Assembly (NCBI RefSeq): GCF_900078195.1
Contig: NZ_FJVE01000007.1
Span: forward strand, 1,302,001 to 1,366,000
DNA: 64,000 bases
Reading direction: 5' to 3'
Origin: Clostridium sp. Marseille-P299
GTDB lineage: Bacteria; Bacillota; Clostridia; Lachnospirales; Lachnospiraceae
The notes under the pieces were generated by a model. That model ran no database searches and was not told where the DNA came from. It saw only the letters and a program-made list of their open reading frames with translations. A program made the position numbers and the translations under genes. Shown here piece by piece: positions 44,786 through 54,584 of the stretch; the first letter of the stretch is position 1; each line of letters starts with the position of its first letter.

Positions 44786-45964
44786 ATGGCTGAAAAAAAA
44801 TTAAATGGTACTGTTATTGTGACTTATCGTTGCAACGCACGTTGCTCTATGTGTAACAGATATAAAGCTCCGTCTAGGCCGGAAGAAGAGATCTCTATCG
44901 AAACGATTAAAAAATTGCCACCGATGTATTTTACCAATATAACCGGTGGTGAGCCGTTCATCCGTACTGATTTGAAGGAAATTGTTCGTGAACTCTACAA
45001 GAAGAGTGAACGTATTGTTATTTCCACAAATGGCTTCTTTACGGATCGTATTGTGGATCTCTGTAAAGAATTTCCCCAGATTGGTATCCGTATTTCTATT
45101 GAAGGTCTGGAAAAGACAAACAATGAAATACGTGGGCTAGATAATGGTTTCCAGCGTGGCTATGGCACATTGAAAAAGCTCCGCGAAATGGGTATGAATG
45201 ATGTCGGCTTCGGCATGACTGTTCAGGACACGAATGCATCTGACCTTGTTCCGTTATACAAACTTTCTGCTGAAATGGAAATGGAATTTGCTACGGCATC
45301 CTTACACAACAGTTTCTATTTTGTAGAGGCTAAGAACATCATTCATGACCGCCCTATGGTTGCACAGAACTTTGAAAACTTGGTCAATGAATTACTGAGA
45401 TCCAACAGTCCGAAAAAATGGTTTCGTGCGTATTTCAATCATGGTCTTATCAACTATATCTACGGTCAGAAACGTTTACTTCCTTGCGACATGAGCTTTG
45501 ATACTTTCTTCATTGATCCTTATGGTGATGTTATGCCTTGTAACGGAACCAAAGACAAGGAAGTTATGGGTAACCTGAAGACTCAGTCTTGGAACGAGCT
45601 TTGGACTAGTCCTGAGGCAGAAAATGTTCGAGCAAAAGTACGTCGCTGTGATCGTGATTGTTGGATGATTGGCTCTGTTTCTCCAGCGATGCATAAGTAC
45701 ATTTGGAAACCAGCGTGGTGGGTTTTTAAGCATAAGTTCCTGTTCTTCTGGAAAAAGAAAAAGTACAGCATGTATGAACTCCCGATTGTTCGTGATTATC
45801 GAGACGGAAAGGTAACGAAAGAACAATTAGATAAGTGCAGTACATGTGATATGAATTGTATAGTTAATAATGGTCTAAGTGAAGCGTCAAAAGAGCAACT
45901 TAAGTATAAGACTGGTGAAGAAATTGTTGACGCAGATATAACATTACAGTTGAAAAATAAGTAA
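44786..45964 (+). CDS. Radical SAM / SPASM-type protein in EPS locus
   Basis: 392 residues. TYRCNARCSMC gives the CxxxCxxC iron-sulphur site (Cys16, 20, 23), followed by NITGGEPFIRTDL and VISTNGFF. A second Cys set of SPASM kind follows: LLPCDM, FIDPYGDVMPCNGT, RRCDRDCW, and late DKCSTCDMNC. Radical SAM/SPASM enzymes modify peptides, sugars or other small molecules; here an unusual sugar or substituent for the EPS is the natural guess, without proof. GC content looks clearly higher than in the genes after it, a hint of separate origin. Only 20 bases separate it from the glycosyltransferase before it. Confidence 0.85.
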   Translation: MAEKKLNGTVIVTYRCNARCSMCNRYKAPSRPEEEISIETIKKLPPMYFTNITGGEPFIRTDLKEIVRELYKKSERIVISTNGFFTDRIVDLCKEFPQIGIRISIEGLEKTNNEIRGLDNGFQRGYGTLKKLREMGMNDVGFGMTVQDTNASDLVPLYKLSAEMEMEFATASLHNSFYFVEAKNIIHDRPMVAQNFENLVNELLRSNSPKKWFRAYFNHGLINYIYGQKRLLPCDMSFDTFFIDPYGDVMPCNGTKDKEVMGNLKTQSWNELWTSPEAENVRAKVRRCDRDCWMIGSVSPAMHKYIWKPAWWVFKHKFLFFWKKKKYSMYELPIVRDYRDGKVTKEQLDKCSTCDMNCIVNNGLSEASKEQLKYKTGEEIVDADITLQLKNK

Positions 45965-46579
45965 TTTATAGAATTATTAAGATGCAAAGTTGAGTACTAG
46001 ACTGCTTCTCAAAGTATATAGAGTCGTTAATTTTTACTGTGAATTAGATTTATGTTGGTTGTTGTTATTTGGAATAGTATTCTTGTGAGTATGTGTGTAT
46101 GCTATATTTTATAGAATTGCAAAGTCGAAGAAAAACATTTTGATTTGTTCACGGATATTATACATAATTAGTAATGTTTTAAATATGACTTTTTTACATT
46201 CCTATTACGTCTGAAAATATTGGCTTTATAATGCCGTATTTTGCGTGTTATAGCTATCGTTTTATACGAAATCGAATATAGGTAAACTCTCGGGTAAAAA
46301 GTCTATGTCTATATATGGTTAAATTATATTGGAATTTTGGATGTATGTGGTAAAGTTTTAAATTATATATCTGCTAAGAATGTACCTGTTATCACTATGG
46401 AACTTTTACTAGGTGGAGTGCTATATATTGATTGTACATTCTTCGTTTGGGACAAGCAGTCAAAAAAAGTGTTCAGCAACATTACTAAATCACATATAGA
46501 TTAGAACATGGAAAGAAATTGAAATTTATAATAGTAGGAACATAAATAAATTATAGAATAGATAAGTGGAAATATAAAA
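45965..46579 (+). pseudogene. Gene debris between radical SAM and glycosyltransferase genes
   Basis: 615 bases without an intact gene. From about 46040 to 46300 translations in two frames give fragments such as YAIFYRIAKSKKN and, after a shift, YIPITSENIGF, which recall the serine-acetyltransferase-like enzymes common in EPS loci. From about 46295 to 46504 an open frame without a good start reads KVLNYISAKNVPVITMELL and ends in SKKVFSNITKSHID. I read this as one or two decayed genes; the family naming is weak. Confidence 0.35.
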
Positions 46580-47809
46580 ATGATTGAAAAAATAAAGAAA
46601 ACTGCTAAAAAGTATAGATTGTTTTATAAAGTGTATGCGGTATATGTAGATATATCTATTTTTGCAAAAAAAATAAAGCTCTTATCGTATGATTGTAAGC
46701 ATACCACTATTAGTTCTGAAGTAGGAGTTATTGAAGCTCAAAATAATATTAGTAGCATCAGAAAAGCATCATGGCCAGTAATGCTAAGAGATTTAGCACA
46801 GTGCCAAGAGTATATTGATTTGTCTGTGATTGTTCCAATATATAATGTTGAAAAATATTTAGATATATGTTTGCAATCATTAGCGAATCAAAAAACAAAC
46901 TATACATTTGAAATAATATGTGTAGACGATGGATCAACTGATAATTCAAGAAAAATATTGGAGAAATATAAATCAGATACAAAATTTGTTATTATAACTC
47001 AAAAGAATAAAGGACACTCAGGAGCAAGAAATACTGCGTTGCCATTGGTACGAGGTAAATATATTACATTTGTTGATTCAGATGACTTTGTTTCAAATAA
47101 TTATATTGAGGAACTACTTAATGTAGCAAATATAACCAATGCAGATATAGTTCAAAGTAGTTATGAAAAATGCAATAGTAATTCAGAAAAATTATTTAGA
47201 TATAAGTACAAAACAAATATTCGACGTGATTTTTTTGAATATGTTGAGATTGATGGTACACCTTGGGGGAAAATCTACAAAAGAGAATTGTGGGATTATG
47301 TACAGTTCCCTGAGGGAATGATGTTTGAAGATACAATTATATCTAATATAATATTTCGGAAATGCAAAGTAATGGCAATCTCTAACGATACTATATATCA
47401 CTATCGAATTCACGGTAATAATACGATAGATAAATTGAAGGGTGATATTAGACTATTGGATGCTGTTTGGAGCATTCTTTATTCTTTAGATGTATCAAAA
47501 AGATTGGGACTTGAAAATACGATAGATTATTATGCATATTTACTGTTACAATGTAGCACTCACCTTTATTACAGAATTCAAACTTTTCCGGAATACATAC
47601 AGAAATCAAGTTTTATCATAGCGTGTGATAATATTAAACAATATAGGGAGAATCTTGAAGATAAAGATATTTATTTTCAAGATATTGTGTTAAGAAGACT
47701 TGATGAAAGTTTTTTGAAGGTAAATTTTGAATTATGGAAAAAGTGTAGCATGGTTTATAAAAGCAGTCATGTGATTATAAATAAAAACTATAGCTACAGA
47801 AGACTCTAA
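46580..47809 (+). CDS. Glycosyltransferase family 2
   Basis: 409 residues. After about 80 basic residues comes a GT-A domain: LSVIVPIYNVEKYLDICLQSLANQ, IICVDDGSTDNS, NKGHSGARNTAL and the metal-binding FVDSDDFV. The C-terminal 180 residues are less typical. It transfers a sugar in EPS repeat assembly. The sequence is very AT-rich, unlike the preceding 5 kb. The ribosome binding site (AGTGGA) is weak. Confidence 0.88.
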   Translation: MIEKIKKTAKKYRLFYKVYAVYVDISIFAKKIKLLSYDCKHTTISSEVGVIEAQNNISSIRKASWPVMLRDLAQCQEYIDLSVIVPIYNVEKYLDICLQSLANQKTNYTFEIICVDDGSTDNSRKILEKYKSDTKFVIITQKNKGHSGARNTALPLVRGKYITFVDSDDFVSNNYIEELLNVANITNADIVQSSYEKCNSNSEKLFRYKYKTNIRRDFFEYVEIDGTPWGKIYKRELWDYVQFPEGMMFEDTIISNIIFRKCKVMAISNDTIYHYRIHGNNTIDKLKGDIRLLDAVWSILYSLDVSKRLGLENTIDYYAYLLLQCSTHLYYRIQTFPEYIQKSSFIIACDNIKQYRENLEDKDIYFQDIVLRRLDESFLKVNFELWKKCSMVYKSSHVIINKNYSYRRL

Positions 47810-47826
47810 TTAAAGGAGAATTGTAA

Positions 47827-48969
47827 ATGAAGATATTAATTGTTCGTTCGTTTGCCCAGATAGTAAATTTGAAGACATACAATTTACAAGAAATTGGAAT
47901 GGCAAAGGGATTGGTCAAACAGGGACATATATGTGATATTGTATATTACAATGGTAAAAATAAAGACAAAGAACAGGTTCTAACATTTGAAGATAACGTT
48001 TGTGTTAAGGTATTTTGGCTTAGGGGATATTCAATTTTTCGTGATGGAATTATGCCATCATTGAAGAAGTTGGTTTCTCAATATGATAAGATTATTTTTG
48101 ATAGTTATAATGCAATTACATCTTTGTGGGCGATAAAGAAGATACCTGCAAAATGCATTATTTATCAAGGCCCGTACCCTTCAAAATACACTAAAAATTA
48201 TGTGAGAAAGACCAAAATAATAGACAAGTTGTTTTATAGTTTTATTGATAAGAATAGCATACATATTATGACGAAAAGTGGGTTAGCTAAAGATTTTTTG
48301 ACTCAAAAAGGTTTTACAAACATAGATGTTGTTGGAGTAGGGCTGAATACTGATAGTTTGACAAATGGTAATATTGATAGAAAAAAAATGGATGAAATTA
48401 TCTCTGTGATAGAAAAATTCAAGAATAATGGTATTTTGGGATTATATATAGGAGTTCTCGAAGAACGAAGGAATATATTATTTATGCTTGATTGCATGAA
48501 AGAATTGAAAAGGATCGCCCCTTATTACAAGTTGTTGATTATCGGGAAGGGTTCAGATGAATATGAAAGAAAATGCCAGGAATATATTGTTAACAAAGGG
48601 CTAGAAAAAAATGTGTTACTTATAAAAAAAGTAGAACAAGCATATTTAAAATGTGTTTATAACCGCGCTGATTTTTTCTTATTTCCAACACAATATGAAA
48701 TTTATGGGATGGTCTTGTTAGAGGCGATGTATTTTGGATTACCAGTTTTTACCACATACAACGGTGGTTCTAGCACGATGATAACAGACAGTAATGGTAT
48801 TATATTGAAGAATGAAGATGCACTAATATGGGCAAAGAAAATTAATTTAATTATCAATAATGCAGAGAAACGAAGAAATATCTCAATGGAAGCACATAGA
48901 ACAATCGAGAAAAATTTTACATGGGAAGTGATGACAAAACATATTATCGAAGTTTTAAAACAGATGTAA
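47827..48969 (+). CDS. Glycosyltransferase family 4
   Basis: 380 residues of GT-B fold. It has LQEIGMAKGLVKQGHICDIVYY in the N-terminal half, and YIGVLEERRNILFMLDCMKELK and FFLFPTQYEIYGMVLLEAMYFGLPVFTT in the C-terminal half. The last holds the conserved Glu motif, here EIYG. TAAAGGAGA precedes the ATG, 18 bases after the previous gene. It is part of the AT-rich EPS segment. Confidence 0.88.
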   Translation: MKILIVRSFAQIVNLKTYNLQEIGMAKGLVKQGHICDIVYYNGKNKDKEQVLTFEDNVCVKVFWLRGYSIFRDGIMPSLKKLVSQYDKIIFDSYNAITSLWAIKKIPAKCIIYQGPYPSKYTKNYVRKTKIIDKLFYSFIDKNSIHIMTKSGLAKDFLTQKGFTNIDVVGVGLNTDSLTNGNIDRKKMDEIISVIEKFKNNGILGLYIGVLEERRNILFMLDCMKELKRIAPYYKLLIIGKGSDEYERKCQEYIVNKGLEKNVLLIKKVEQAYLKCVYNRADFFLFPTQYEIYGMVLLEAMYFGLPVFTTYNGGSSTMITDSNGIILKNEDALIWAKKINLIINNAEKRRNISMEAHRTIEKNFTWEVMTKHIIEVLKQM

Positions 48970-48996
48970 ATATGTATGGATTTTGGAGGAGAGAAT

Positions 48997-49929
48997 TTGA
49001 AAACGATAGCTTTTATTGTGCCATATATTTGCAAGGGAAAACAGTTACCGAATTATTTTCAGTTGTGGTTGGAAACATGCCGTTATAATCCAACAATCGA
49101 TTTTTTAATATTCACAGATGATAAAACAGTATATGATTATCCGAAGAATACTAAGATACATTATGTGACATTTGAGTTTCTAAAAGAGTTATTTCAAAAG
49201 AACTTTGATTTTGAAATCAACTTAGAAAAACCTTACAAATTTTGTGATTTTAAACCTGCATATGGTGAAATATTTTCTGAATATTTAAAAGGTTATGATT
49301 TTTGGGGACATTGTGATATTGATTTATTTTTTGGGAATATTAGGAATTTTATAACGGAAGAAATTTTGCAAAAATATAATCGTATATATACACGTGGTCA
49401 TTGTTGTTTATATAAAAATGAGGCAGAAGTTAATGGGTGGTATCGTAATTTACCTCGTTGTGAATTTCAATTTTATAAAGATGTGTTCATGCAAGAAACA
49501 GGCTGTTGCTTTGATGAATGGGCTGGACATTGTGGAGGAGGCTTGTCTCAGATTATTTCTGCAAATAATATTGAGCAATATGACGAACCAGATATGGCTG
49601 ATTTGGATATTTCAAAAAATTATTTTAAAGTAAATAGATGGGAAAGATTGAGTAAAGACTTAATTTTTGAATTTGATAGTGGGCAGTTATTCGCTTGCAG
49701 TAATGGAGTAAAGAAGGAAACAATTTATGTACATTTTCAAAAGAGACCATTGATAATGCTTTCAAAAAACAAAAAACACTTTTTCTTTGTAGCACCTGGA
49801 TATGTAGTTGATAACATTGGAGAAATAAAAAAGGTATTTTGCATACTAAATAAAATGAAATTTCTATTTAACTATTATTGGAAAAAAAGTAAAACAAAAA
49901 TGAATTTAGGCAGGAGACCGATATGCTAG
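48997..49929 (+). CDS. DUF6625-like putative glycosyltransferase
   Basis: About 310 residues. TIAFIVPYICKGKQLPNYFQLWLETC and FDFWGHCDIDLFFGNI-type segments (here YDFWGHCDIDLFFG) match what I recall of the DUF6625 family, small GT-A-like proteins of polysaccharide loci. The CDID could play the part of the DxD metal site. The TTG at 48997 with GGAGGA six bases upstream is preferred to an ATG at 48976, which has no site. It overlaps the next gene by 7 bases. Confidence 0.75.
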   Translation: MKTIAFIVPYICKGKQLPNYFQLWLETCRYNPTIDFLIFTDDKTVYDYPKNTKIHYVTFEFLKELFQKNFDFEINLEKPYKFCDFKPAYGEIFSEYLKGYDFWGHCDIDLFFGNIRNFITEEILQKYNRIYTRGHCCLYKNEAEVNGWYRNLPRCEFQFYKDVFMQETGCCFDEWAGHCGGGLSQIISANNIEQYDEPDMADLDISKNYFKVNRWERLSKDLIFEFDSGQLFACSNGVKKETIYVHFQKRPLIMLSKNKKHFFFVAPGYVVDNIGEIKKVFCILNKMKFLFNYYWKKSKTKMNLGRRPIC

Positions 49930-50831
49930 ATAAACTATATGGATTAGTGACGCCATGGGCTATTTCTAATAAAAAACAAATATTGAAAAACCGCATCATT
50001 GGAAGATTGGCTAATTATACATATCCGGTATATTGCAAATATAATCGAATACAGAAGACTGTAACTGAAAAAAAGAAAATTAAGATTGTAGTGTCATTAA
50101 CAACATATCCGTTACGCTTAAAAGAGGTTTATTATTGTTTAAACTCGCTTATTCGACAGACAAAAAGAGCAGATATTATTATTTTATGGCTAGCTGAGGA
50201 ACAGTTTCCAAATAGAGAAAGAGATGTGCCTAATGAAATAAAAAATTTAAAACAATATGGATTGGATATTAGATTCTGTAAAGATTTGAGATCGTATAAA
50301 AAAATTTTTTATACGGCGCAAGATTATAAAGATTCCATAATAATAACTGCTGATGATGATGTATTGTATCCAGAATACTGGATAGAAAAATTATATAATA
50401 CGTATAGAGAATATCCAGAATGTGTTGTTTGCTTTAGAGCGCATGAAATGCTGTTTGATAAAGGAACAATTTTGCCATATAGAAAATGGAATGGGATGGC
50501 AAAAAATGTAAAAGGACCATCGCTGAATTTAATGCCAGTAGGAGTTGGGGGAGTGTTATATCCACCATATTATTTTTCAAATGTTGAATTTAACGATACA
50601 ATGATTATGAAGCTTGCTCCGACAACTGATGATATTTGGTTAAAGGTTATTGGTATAATTAATAATTATTCTGTTGTGAAAGTTGATAAGAACTCAAAAG
50701 AGTGGTTTACTATTAAAGGAACTCAGCGCATAAGTTTGAAATCTTACAATGTAGATACAACTAATGCAAATGATGAGGCATTAAAAAAATTCTTTGAATA
50801 TTATGGATTAGATTTTAAAAAATTTAGCTAA
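49923..50831 (+). CDS. Putative glycosyltransferase (GT-A type)
   Basis: 302 residues. VVSLTTYPLRLKEVYYCLNSLIRQT near residue 57 and IIITADDDVLYPEYWIEKLY, with a DDD metal motif, indicate a GT-A glycosyltransferase. The late GVGGVLYPP and APTTDDIWLK segments occur in a group of such enzymes from EPS loci. The start overlaps the preceding gene and has GGAG 7-8 bases upstream. Donor unknown. Confidence 0.8.
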   Translation: MLDKLYGLVTPWAISNKKQILKNRIIGRLANYTYPVYCKYNRIQKTVTEKKKIKIVVSLTTYPLRLKEVYYCLNSLIRQTKRADIIILWLAEEQFPNRERDVPNEIKNLKQYGLDIRFCKDLRSYKKIFYTAQDYKDSIIITADDDVLYPEYWIEKLYNTYREYPECVVCFRAHEMLFDKGTILPYRKWNGMAKNVKGPSLNLMPVGVGGVLYPPYYFSNVEFNDTMIMKLAPTTDDIWLKVIGIINNYSVVKVDKNSKEWFTIKGTQRISLKSYNVDTTNANDEALKKFFEYYGLDFKKFS

Positions 50832-50866
50832 TTAGCTTGAATATATTTGGCCGGGAGGTGGATAAA

Positions 50867-52198
50867 TTGGCAATATCATTGCAGCTAATCTATGTCTTAA
50901 TACTGCTACTTTTTATCAATATATATTTTATTTATAAACATAAATATTATCAAAGTACTGTATTAATGGTAATCCTTTTATTTTTCGTGCCCACTGATGC
51001 AATGGGGATTCTAAGTGGTAAACCCTATAGTACCTCAGGAGCATTAAATTTAAGTCTTGTAGGATATGACATAGTGATTATGTGGTTAGTGACAGCGAGC
51101 AAAAAGCGTTTTAGTATTAAGAATATAAGCAAAAATGATTTGATTGTTTGTATTGGATGTTTTAGTGGAATGATTATTTTGCGTATGATGGTAGATGGAA
51201 TAGGTGCTTTTAGCAATAAAATGTTAGATAACTTTTTATTACCATTTATGGCAGCATTATTTGTTGCATCTTATTTGCGTAAAGAATATGTGGCAAAGCT
51301 TTTGAAGGTAATATATTTGTGCATATTGGTGAATGCTGGAATTGCGTGTGCAGAATATGTTGTTGGAAGAAGTTTGTTCTTTCATTCATATTATTTGTCA
51401 ACTGTAGGCTGGTATCCTAATATTTATAATTCGGTGAAGTGGGGAGTTCCATTTAGATGTACAGCATGTTTAGGGCATCCATTGACTAATGGATTGTATT
51501 ATAACTTAGCAGTTGTATATTTGTATCATGATGAGCGAAGAAAGACGAAGAAGGGACGTACTTTACAGTGGTTATTATTGACGTGCGCAATTATAACCAC
51601 GAATGCCAGAAGTGCATTGCTAGTATTTATAGTCTATACAGCAATACATTTATTAATACAGAAAAAAATAAAAGATACTGTTATTTTTATTAGTGCTGCA
51701 ATAATAGGATTCTTTTTTGTTGATTTTCAATCAGTATATTCACAATTGTTCGCACGAGATATTACTGGAAGCTCAATTTCAGTCCGCTTAATTGCTTTAA
51801 GTAGTTTCTTAAAGATTTCACTAAAGAATTTGTTACTTGGTGTAGGATACAATAATGTTACAAAAGTAACCTCAAAATTTGGGATTGGAAATTTTGAAAT
51901 ATCGTATTTTTCAATTCTTTTGGAAAATGGGTTACTAGGGTTTACCCTCTGGGTTGTTTCTATGTTATCTTTTTATAAAAAAAGTATGATAAAAAAATAT
52001 CAGAATCTAGATATTAGACGCATTATAAATGGGATGTTAATAAGTTATCTAGTGATTGGTGGAATGTCAAATTCTTTTGCAGATCCAGGCTCATTGAATT
52101 ACATCTTATGGATTATATTAGCGCTATCAAGAATATTTGATGTGAGGAATTTTCCTTTAAGCAATAGTATGAAAATAGATTCAATACAAGAAAACTGA
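50867..52198 (+). CDS. Wzy-type polysaccharide polymerase (O-antigen ligase/polymerase-like)
   Basis: About 443 residues with some 10-12 membrane helices. A large loop with CTACLGHPLTNGLYYNLAVVYLY lies mid-protein, followed by TTNARSALLVFIVY and a second loop with ISVRLIALSSFLK. This is the typical Wzy/O-antigen polymerase build: two extracytoplasmic loops and low sequence conservation. The frame is open from 50837, but GGGAGG lies 8 bases before a TTG at 50867, which is the likely start. It would join lipid-linked repeat units outside the membrane. Confidence 0.82.
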   Translation: MAISLQLIYVLILLLFINIYFIYKHKYYQSTVLMVILLFFVPTDAMGILSGKPYSTSGALNLSLVGYDIVIMWLVTASKKRFSIKNISKNDLIVCIGCFSGMIILRMMVDGIGAFSNKMLDNFLLPFMAALFVASYLRKEYVAKLLKVIYLCILVNAGIACAEYVVGRSLFFHSYYLSTVGWYPNIYNSVKWGVPFRCTACLGHPLTNGLYYNLAVVYLYHDERRKTKKGRTLQWLLLTCAIITTNARSALLVFIVYTAIHLLIQKKIKDTVIFISAAIIGFFFVDFQSVYSQLFARDITGSSISVRLIALSSFLKISLKNLLLGVGYNNVTKVTSKFGIGNFEISYFSILLENGLLGFTLWVVSMLSFYKKSMIKKYQNLDIRRIINGMLISYLVIGGMSNSFADPGSLNYILWIILALSRIFDVRNFPLSNSMKIDSIQEN

Positions 52199-52494
52199 TA
52201 TAAAAGCATCTCTGAATAAAAGTGGTAACATCTAACTAGATGCTGAAAATGAAGGACAATTAAATTGTATTTCATCCACTAGGGCAGAGCCCTGCATACG
52301 AGTATGGAGGATGGGTTTGCTTTCTCATAATTAAGCAGAGAGAGCTTGAAAAAGATGTTATAGTTGATAATAACCTTTGTATTGATTATGATTCATAGAT
52401 TATGGGAGAGATACTACTATATAAAGGGTGTTTTGGAGATGGGCAGTTGTTACATATAGTATGGTAGGGGGACTAGCTAAATATATAAAATAGA
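52199..52494 (+). other. Spacer before Wzx gene, no gene seen
   Basis: The spacer contains no gene that I can support. A short hairpin AGGGC-AGA-GCCCT lies near 52283, and CAATT-AA-ATTG just before it. GC is slightly higher than in the flanking genes, so it may be old insertion debris or another structured leader. Confidence 0.35.
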
Positions 52495-52522
52495 AAAATT
52501 AATATAAATTTATATTAATTTT
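52495..52522. promoter_or_regulatory. Perfect 28-base AT palindrome before Wzx gene
   Basis: AAAATTAATATAAA (52495-52508) is followed directly by its reverse complement TTTATATTAATTTT (52509-52522), with no loop. It ends six bases before the GGAGGTGA of the flippase gene. As DNA it could be an operator or a cruciform; as RNA it would be a weak hairpin next to the ribosome binding site. Confidence 0.8.
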
Positions 52523-52544
52523 CCGAATGGAGGTGACTTGAATT

Positions 52545-53990
52545 TTGAATAGATTAAAAAAGAATCTGTTTTATAATGTTATTTATCAGATTTTAATTTT
52601 AATAGTACCATTTATAACAACTCCATATGTATCAAGAGTCTTTTTAGCTGATGGACTAGGAACATATTCAGTTACAAGTGCAATAGCAAAGTATTTTTGG
52701 CTGTTTGCATTACTAGGGATGGCAAATTATGGAAACAGAACAATTTCTATTTCACGAAAAAATAAGGATGATGTATCAAAAACATTCTGGAATTTATTTT
52801 ATTTTCAAGCTATAATATCAACTATTATATTTATTGCATATTTAATATATGTTGTCAAAATTGGATATAAAGCATACAACATAATTTCCATCTGTCAGAT
52901 ACCCTACGTGTTGTCAGCGTTTTTTGAAATTAGTTGGTTTTTTTACGGAACGGAACAATTTCGTTTTATGGTTATTAGAAATGCAATAATTAAAGTGGTA
53001 ACAACAATTTTAATTTTTGCTTTGGTTCGAACACAAAATGATGTGTGGATATACACTTTGATAAATGCTATAAGTACGCTTGCGGGACAAGTGCTAATTT
53101 GGCCATTTCTATTAAAAAATACTAATTTTGTAAAACCAAATTGGGAAATTATAAAAGGTCATTTTAAACCTAATTGTATTCTTTTTGTTTCTGTAGTGGC
53201 AGTAAGTATTTACACATTAATGGACAAAATTATGATAGAACTTTTGAGTACACGGTCTGAAGTAGGCTATTATGAAAATACTGAAAAAATATTAAACATG
53301 TGTAATAGTATTACCGGAGCTATAGGTGCGGTCATGCTTCCAAGAATATCTTATTTAATGGGAAAAAAAGATGATACTAATATTTATATGTACTTGGCGA
53401 AGTCTATGAAATACATAATGCTTATCTCTATTGCAATGTCTTTTGGAATTGCCGGAATCGGTAAAGAATTTGCAATTGTATTTTTTGGTAAAGAATTTGC
53501 AGCATGTGGAACTTCATTAATAGTTATTTCAGTTGCAATTATGTTTTATTCTTGGGAGAACATTTTGCGAACCCAATATTTATTGCCAGGGTGTAGAGAT
53601 AATATATTTGTAAAAGGAACAATTTATGCAGCAATAACAAATTTGATTTTGAATAGTATATTTATTCCTAAATTAGGTGCCCTTGGCGCAGTAATAGGTA
53701 CAGCTGGAGCACAATTTTCGGCCGCATTTTATCAGAGCATTAGCGTTAGAAAGGAACTACCAATTATAAGCTATATAAGAACATTAATTCCATTTATCTT
53801 TTTTGGGGAAATTATGTTTATTTATTGTCGAATAATAGGAAAACTCTTTGGTAGCCACATTCTTACTGTAATCGTTCAAGTTTTGGGTGGAGCAATAATT
53901 TTTTCAGGTTTAAGTTTAGTTTATCTGGTATTAGAAAAAGATCCATTAATAATAAATATGCAAAAAAAGTTAAGAAATAAATTAAATTAA
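52545..53990 (+). CDS. Wzx-type polysaccharide flippase
   Basis: 481 residues with 12-14 membrane helices of the MVF/polysaccharide-synthase superfamily. The N-terminus LFYNVIYQILILIVPFITTPYVSRVFLADGLGTYS is the classic Wzx/RfbX start. It would flip lipid-linked repeat units across the membrane for the Wzy-type polymerase encoded before it. The start is TTG at 52545, 9 bases after GGAGGTG. It is the last intact gene of the AT-rich EPS segment. Confidence 0.92.
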   Translation: MNRLKKNLFYNVIYQILILIVPFITTPYVSRVFLADGLGTYSVTSAIAKYFWLFALLGMANYGNRTISISRKNKDDVSKTFWNLFYFQAIISTIIFIAYLIYVVKIGYKAYNIISICQIPYVLSAFFEISWFFYGTEQFRFMVIRNAIIKVVTTILIFALVRTQNDVWIYTLINAISTLAGQVLIWPFLLKNTNFVKPNWEIIKGHFKPNCILFVSVVAVSIYTLMDKIMIELLSTRSEVGYYENTEKILNMCNSITGAIGAVMLPRISYLMGKKDDTNIYMYLAKSMKYIMLISIAMSFGIAGIGKEFAIVFFGKEFAACGTSLIVISVAIMFYSWENILRTQYLLPGCRDNIFVKGTIYAAITNLILNSIFIPKLGALGAVIGTAGAQFSAAFYQSISVRKELPIISYIRTLIPFIFFGEIMFIYCRIIGKLFGSHILTVIVQVLGGAIIFSGLSLVYLVLEKDPLIINMQKKLRNKLN

Positions 53991-54413
53991 TGCTACTTAT
54001 TGAGAAAAGTGGAGCTTGTAGCAAATATATAGACTGTTTAAAACAAAGGAACTTAGATATATCTTCTATGGGATAGATTTACTTCAATGTACAACGCAAT
54101 TATAAAGTTGCTTTTGGGAGTAATACGCCATAGAAGTGTTAATTTTATGGAAACAGTATTATCGTTTAAAATGTCTTGATAATCATAAGCAATAGGTATG
54201 CTATTAGGATAACTACTCAAAAAATATTGGATATTATGTTAGTTGGGAAAGGAAATTGCAATATTATTGAATGGGCCGAATAAAATCACTATTTTGATAC
54301 TAGATACCTAAAGGCTATCTTCATATGGTCAGGTGTCATTTTACAAGCGGATGAGTAAACTCCGCTTCGTATCTTGATACAAGAATTGGGTTTTTTATAA
54401 TGGTAAAATGTTT
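53991..54413. other. Non-coding debris after Wzx gene
   Basis: No supported gene. Inverted repeats include TGCTAC/GTAGCA (53992-54034), AAGCGGA/TCCGCTT (54345-54351 with 54361-54367) and GTATC/GATAC (54369-54380). The latter two lie beyond the C-terminal side of the transposase fragment and could be leftover element sequence. Confidence 0.4.
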
Positions 54414-54584
54414 TTAAGATACTGGAAACAAAGCGTTGATTACATCATCTATCAATAATTTTGCGATTGCTGGTATCTTGTATCCTGCGTTTGCAACTAT
54501 TGTTTCTATACCAATATCATTTATCTTGTTATGTAAATCCTTGAACGTTCTGCTGTCATGTCCATTTATAGATGAATTGTTTAT
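54414..54584 (-). pseudogene. IS1182-family transposase fragment
   Basis: Read on the minus strand this frame gives INGHDSRTFKDLHNKIND followed by GIETIVANAGYKIPAIAKLL and IDD. That matches the middle of IS1182-type DDE transposases (HDS...ADAGYKTPAI..LL). The frame is closed by stops on both sides, so about 55 residues of the several hundred expected remain. It marks a past insertion inside the EPS locus. Confidence 0.7.
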
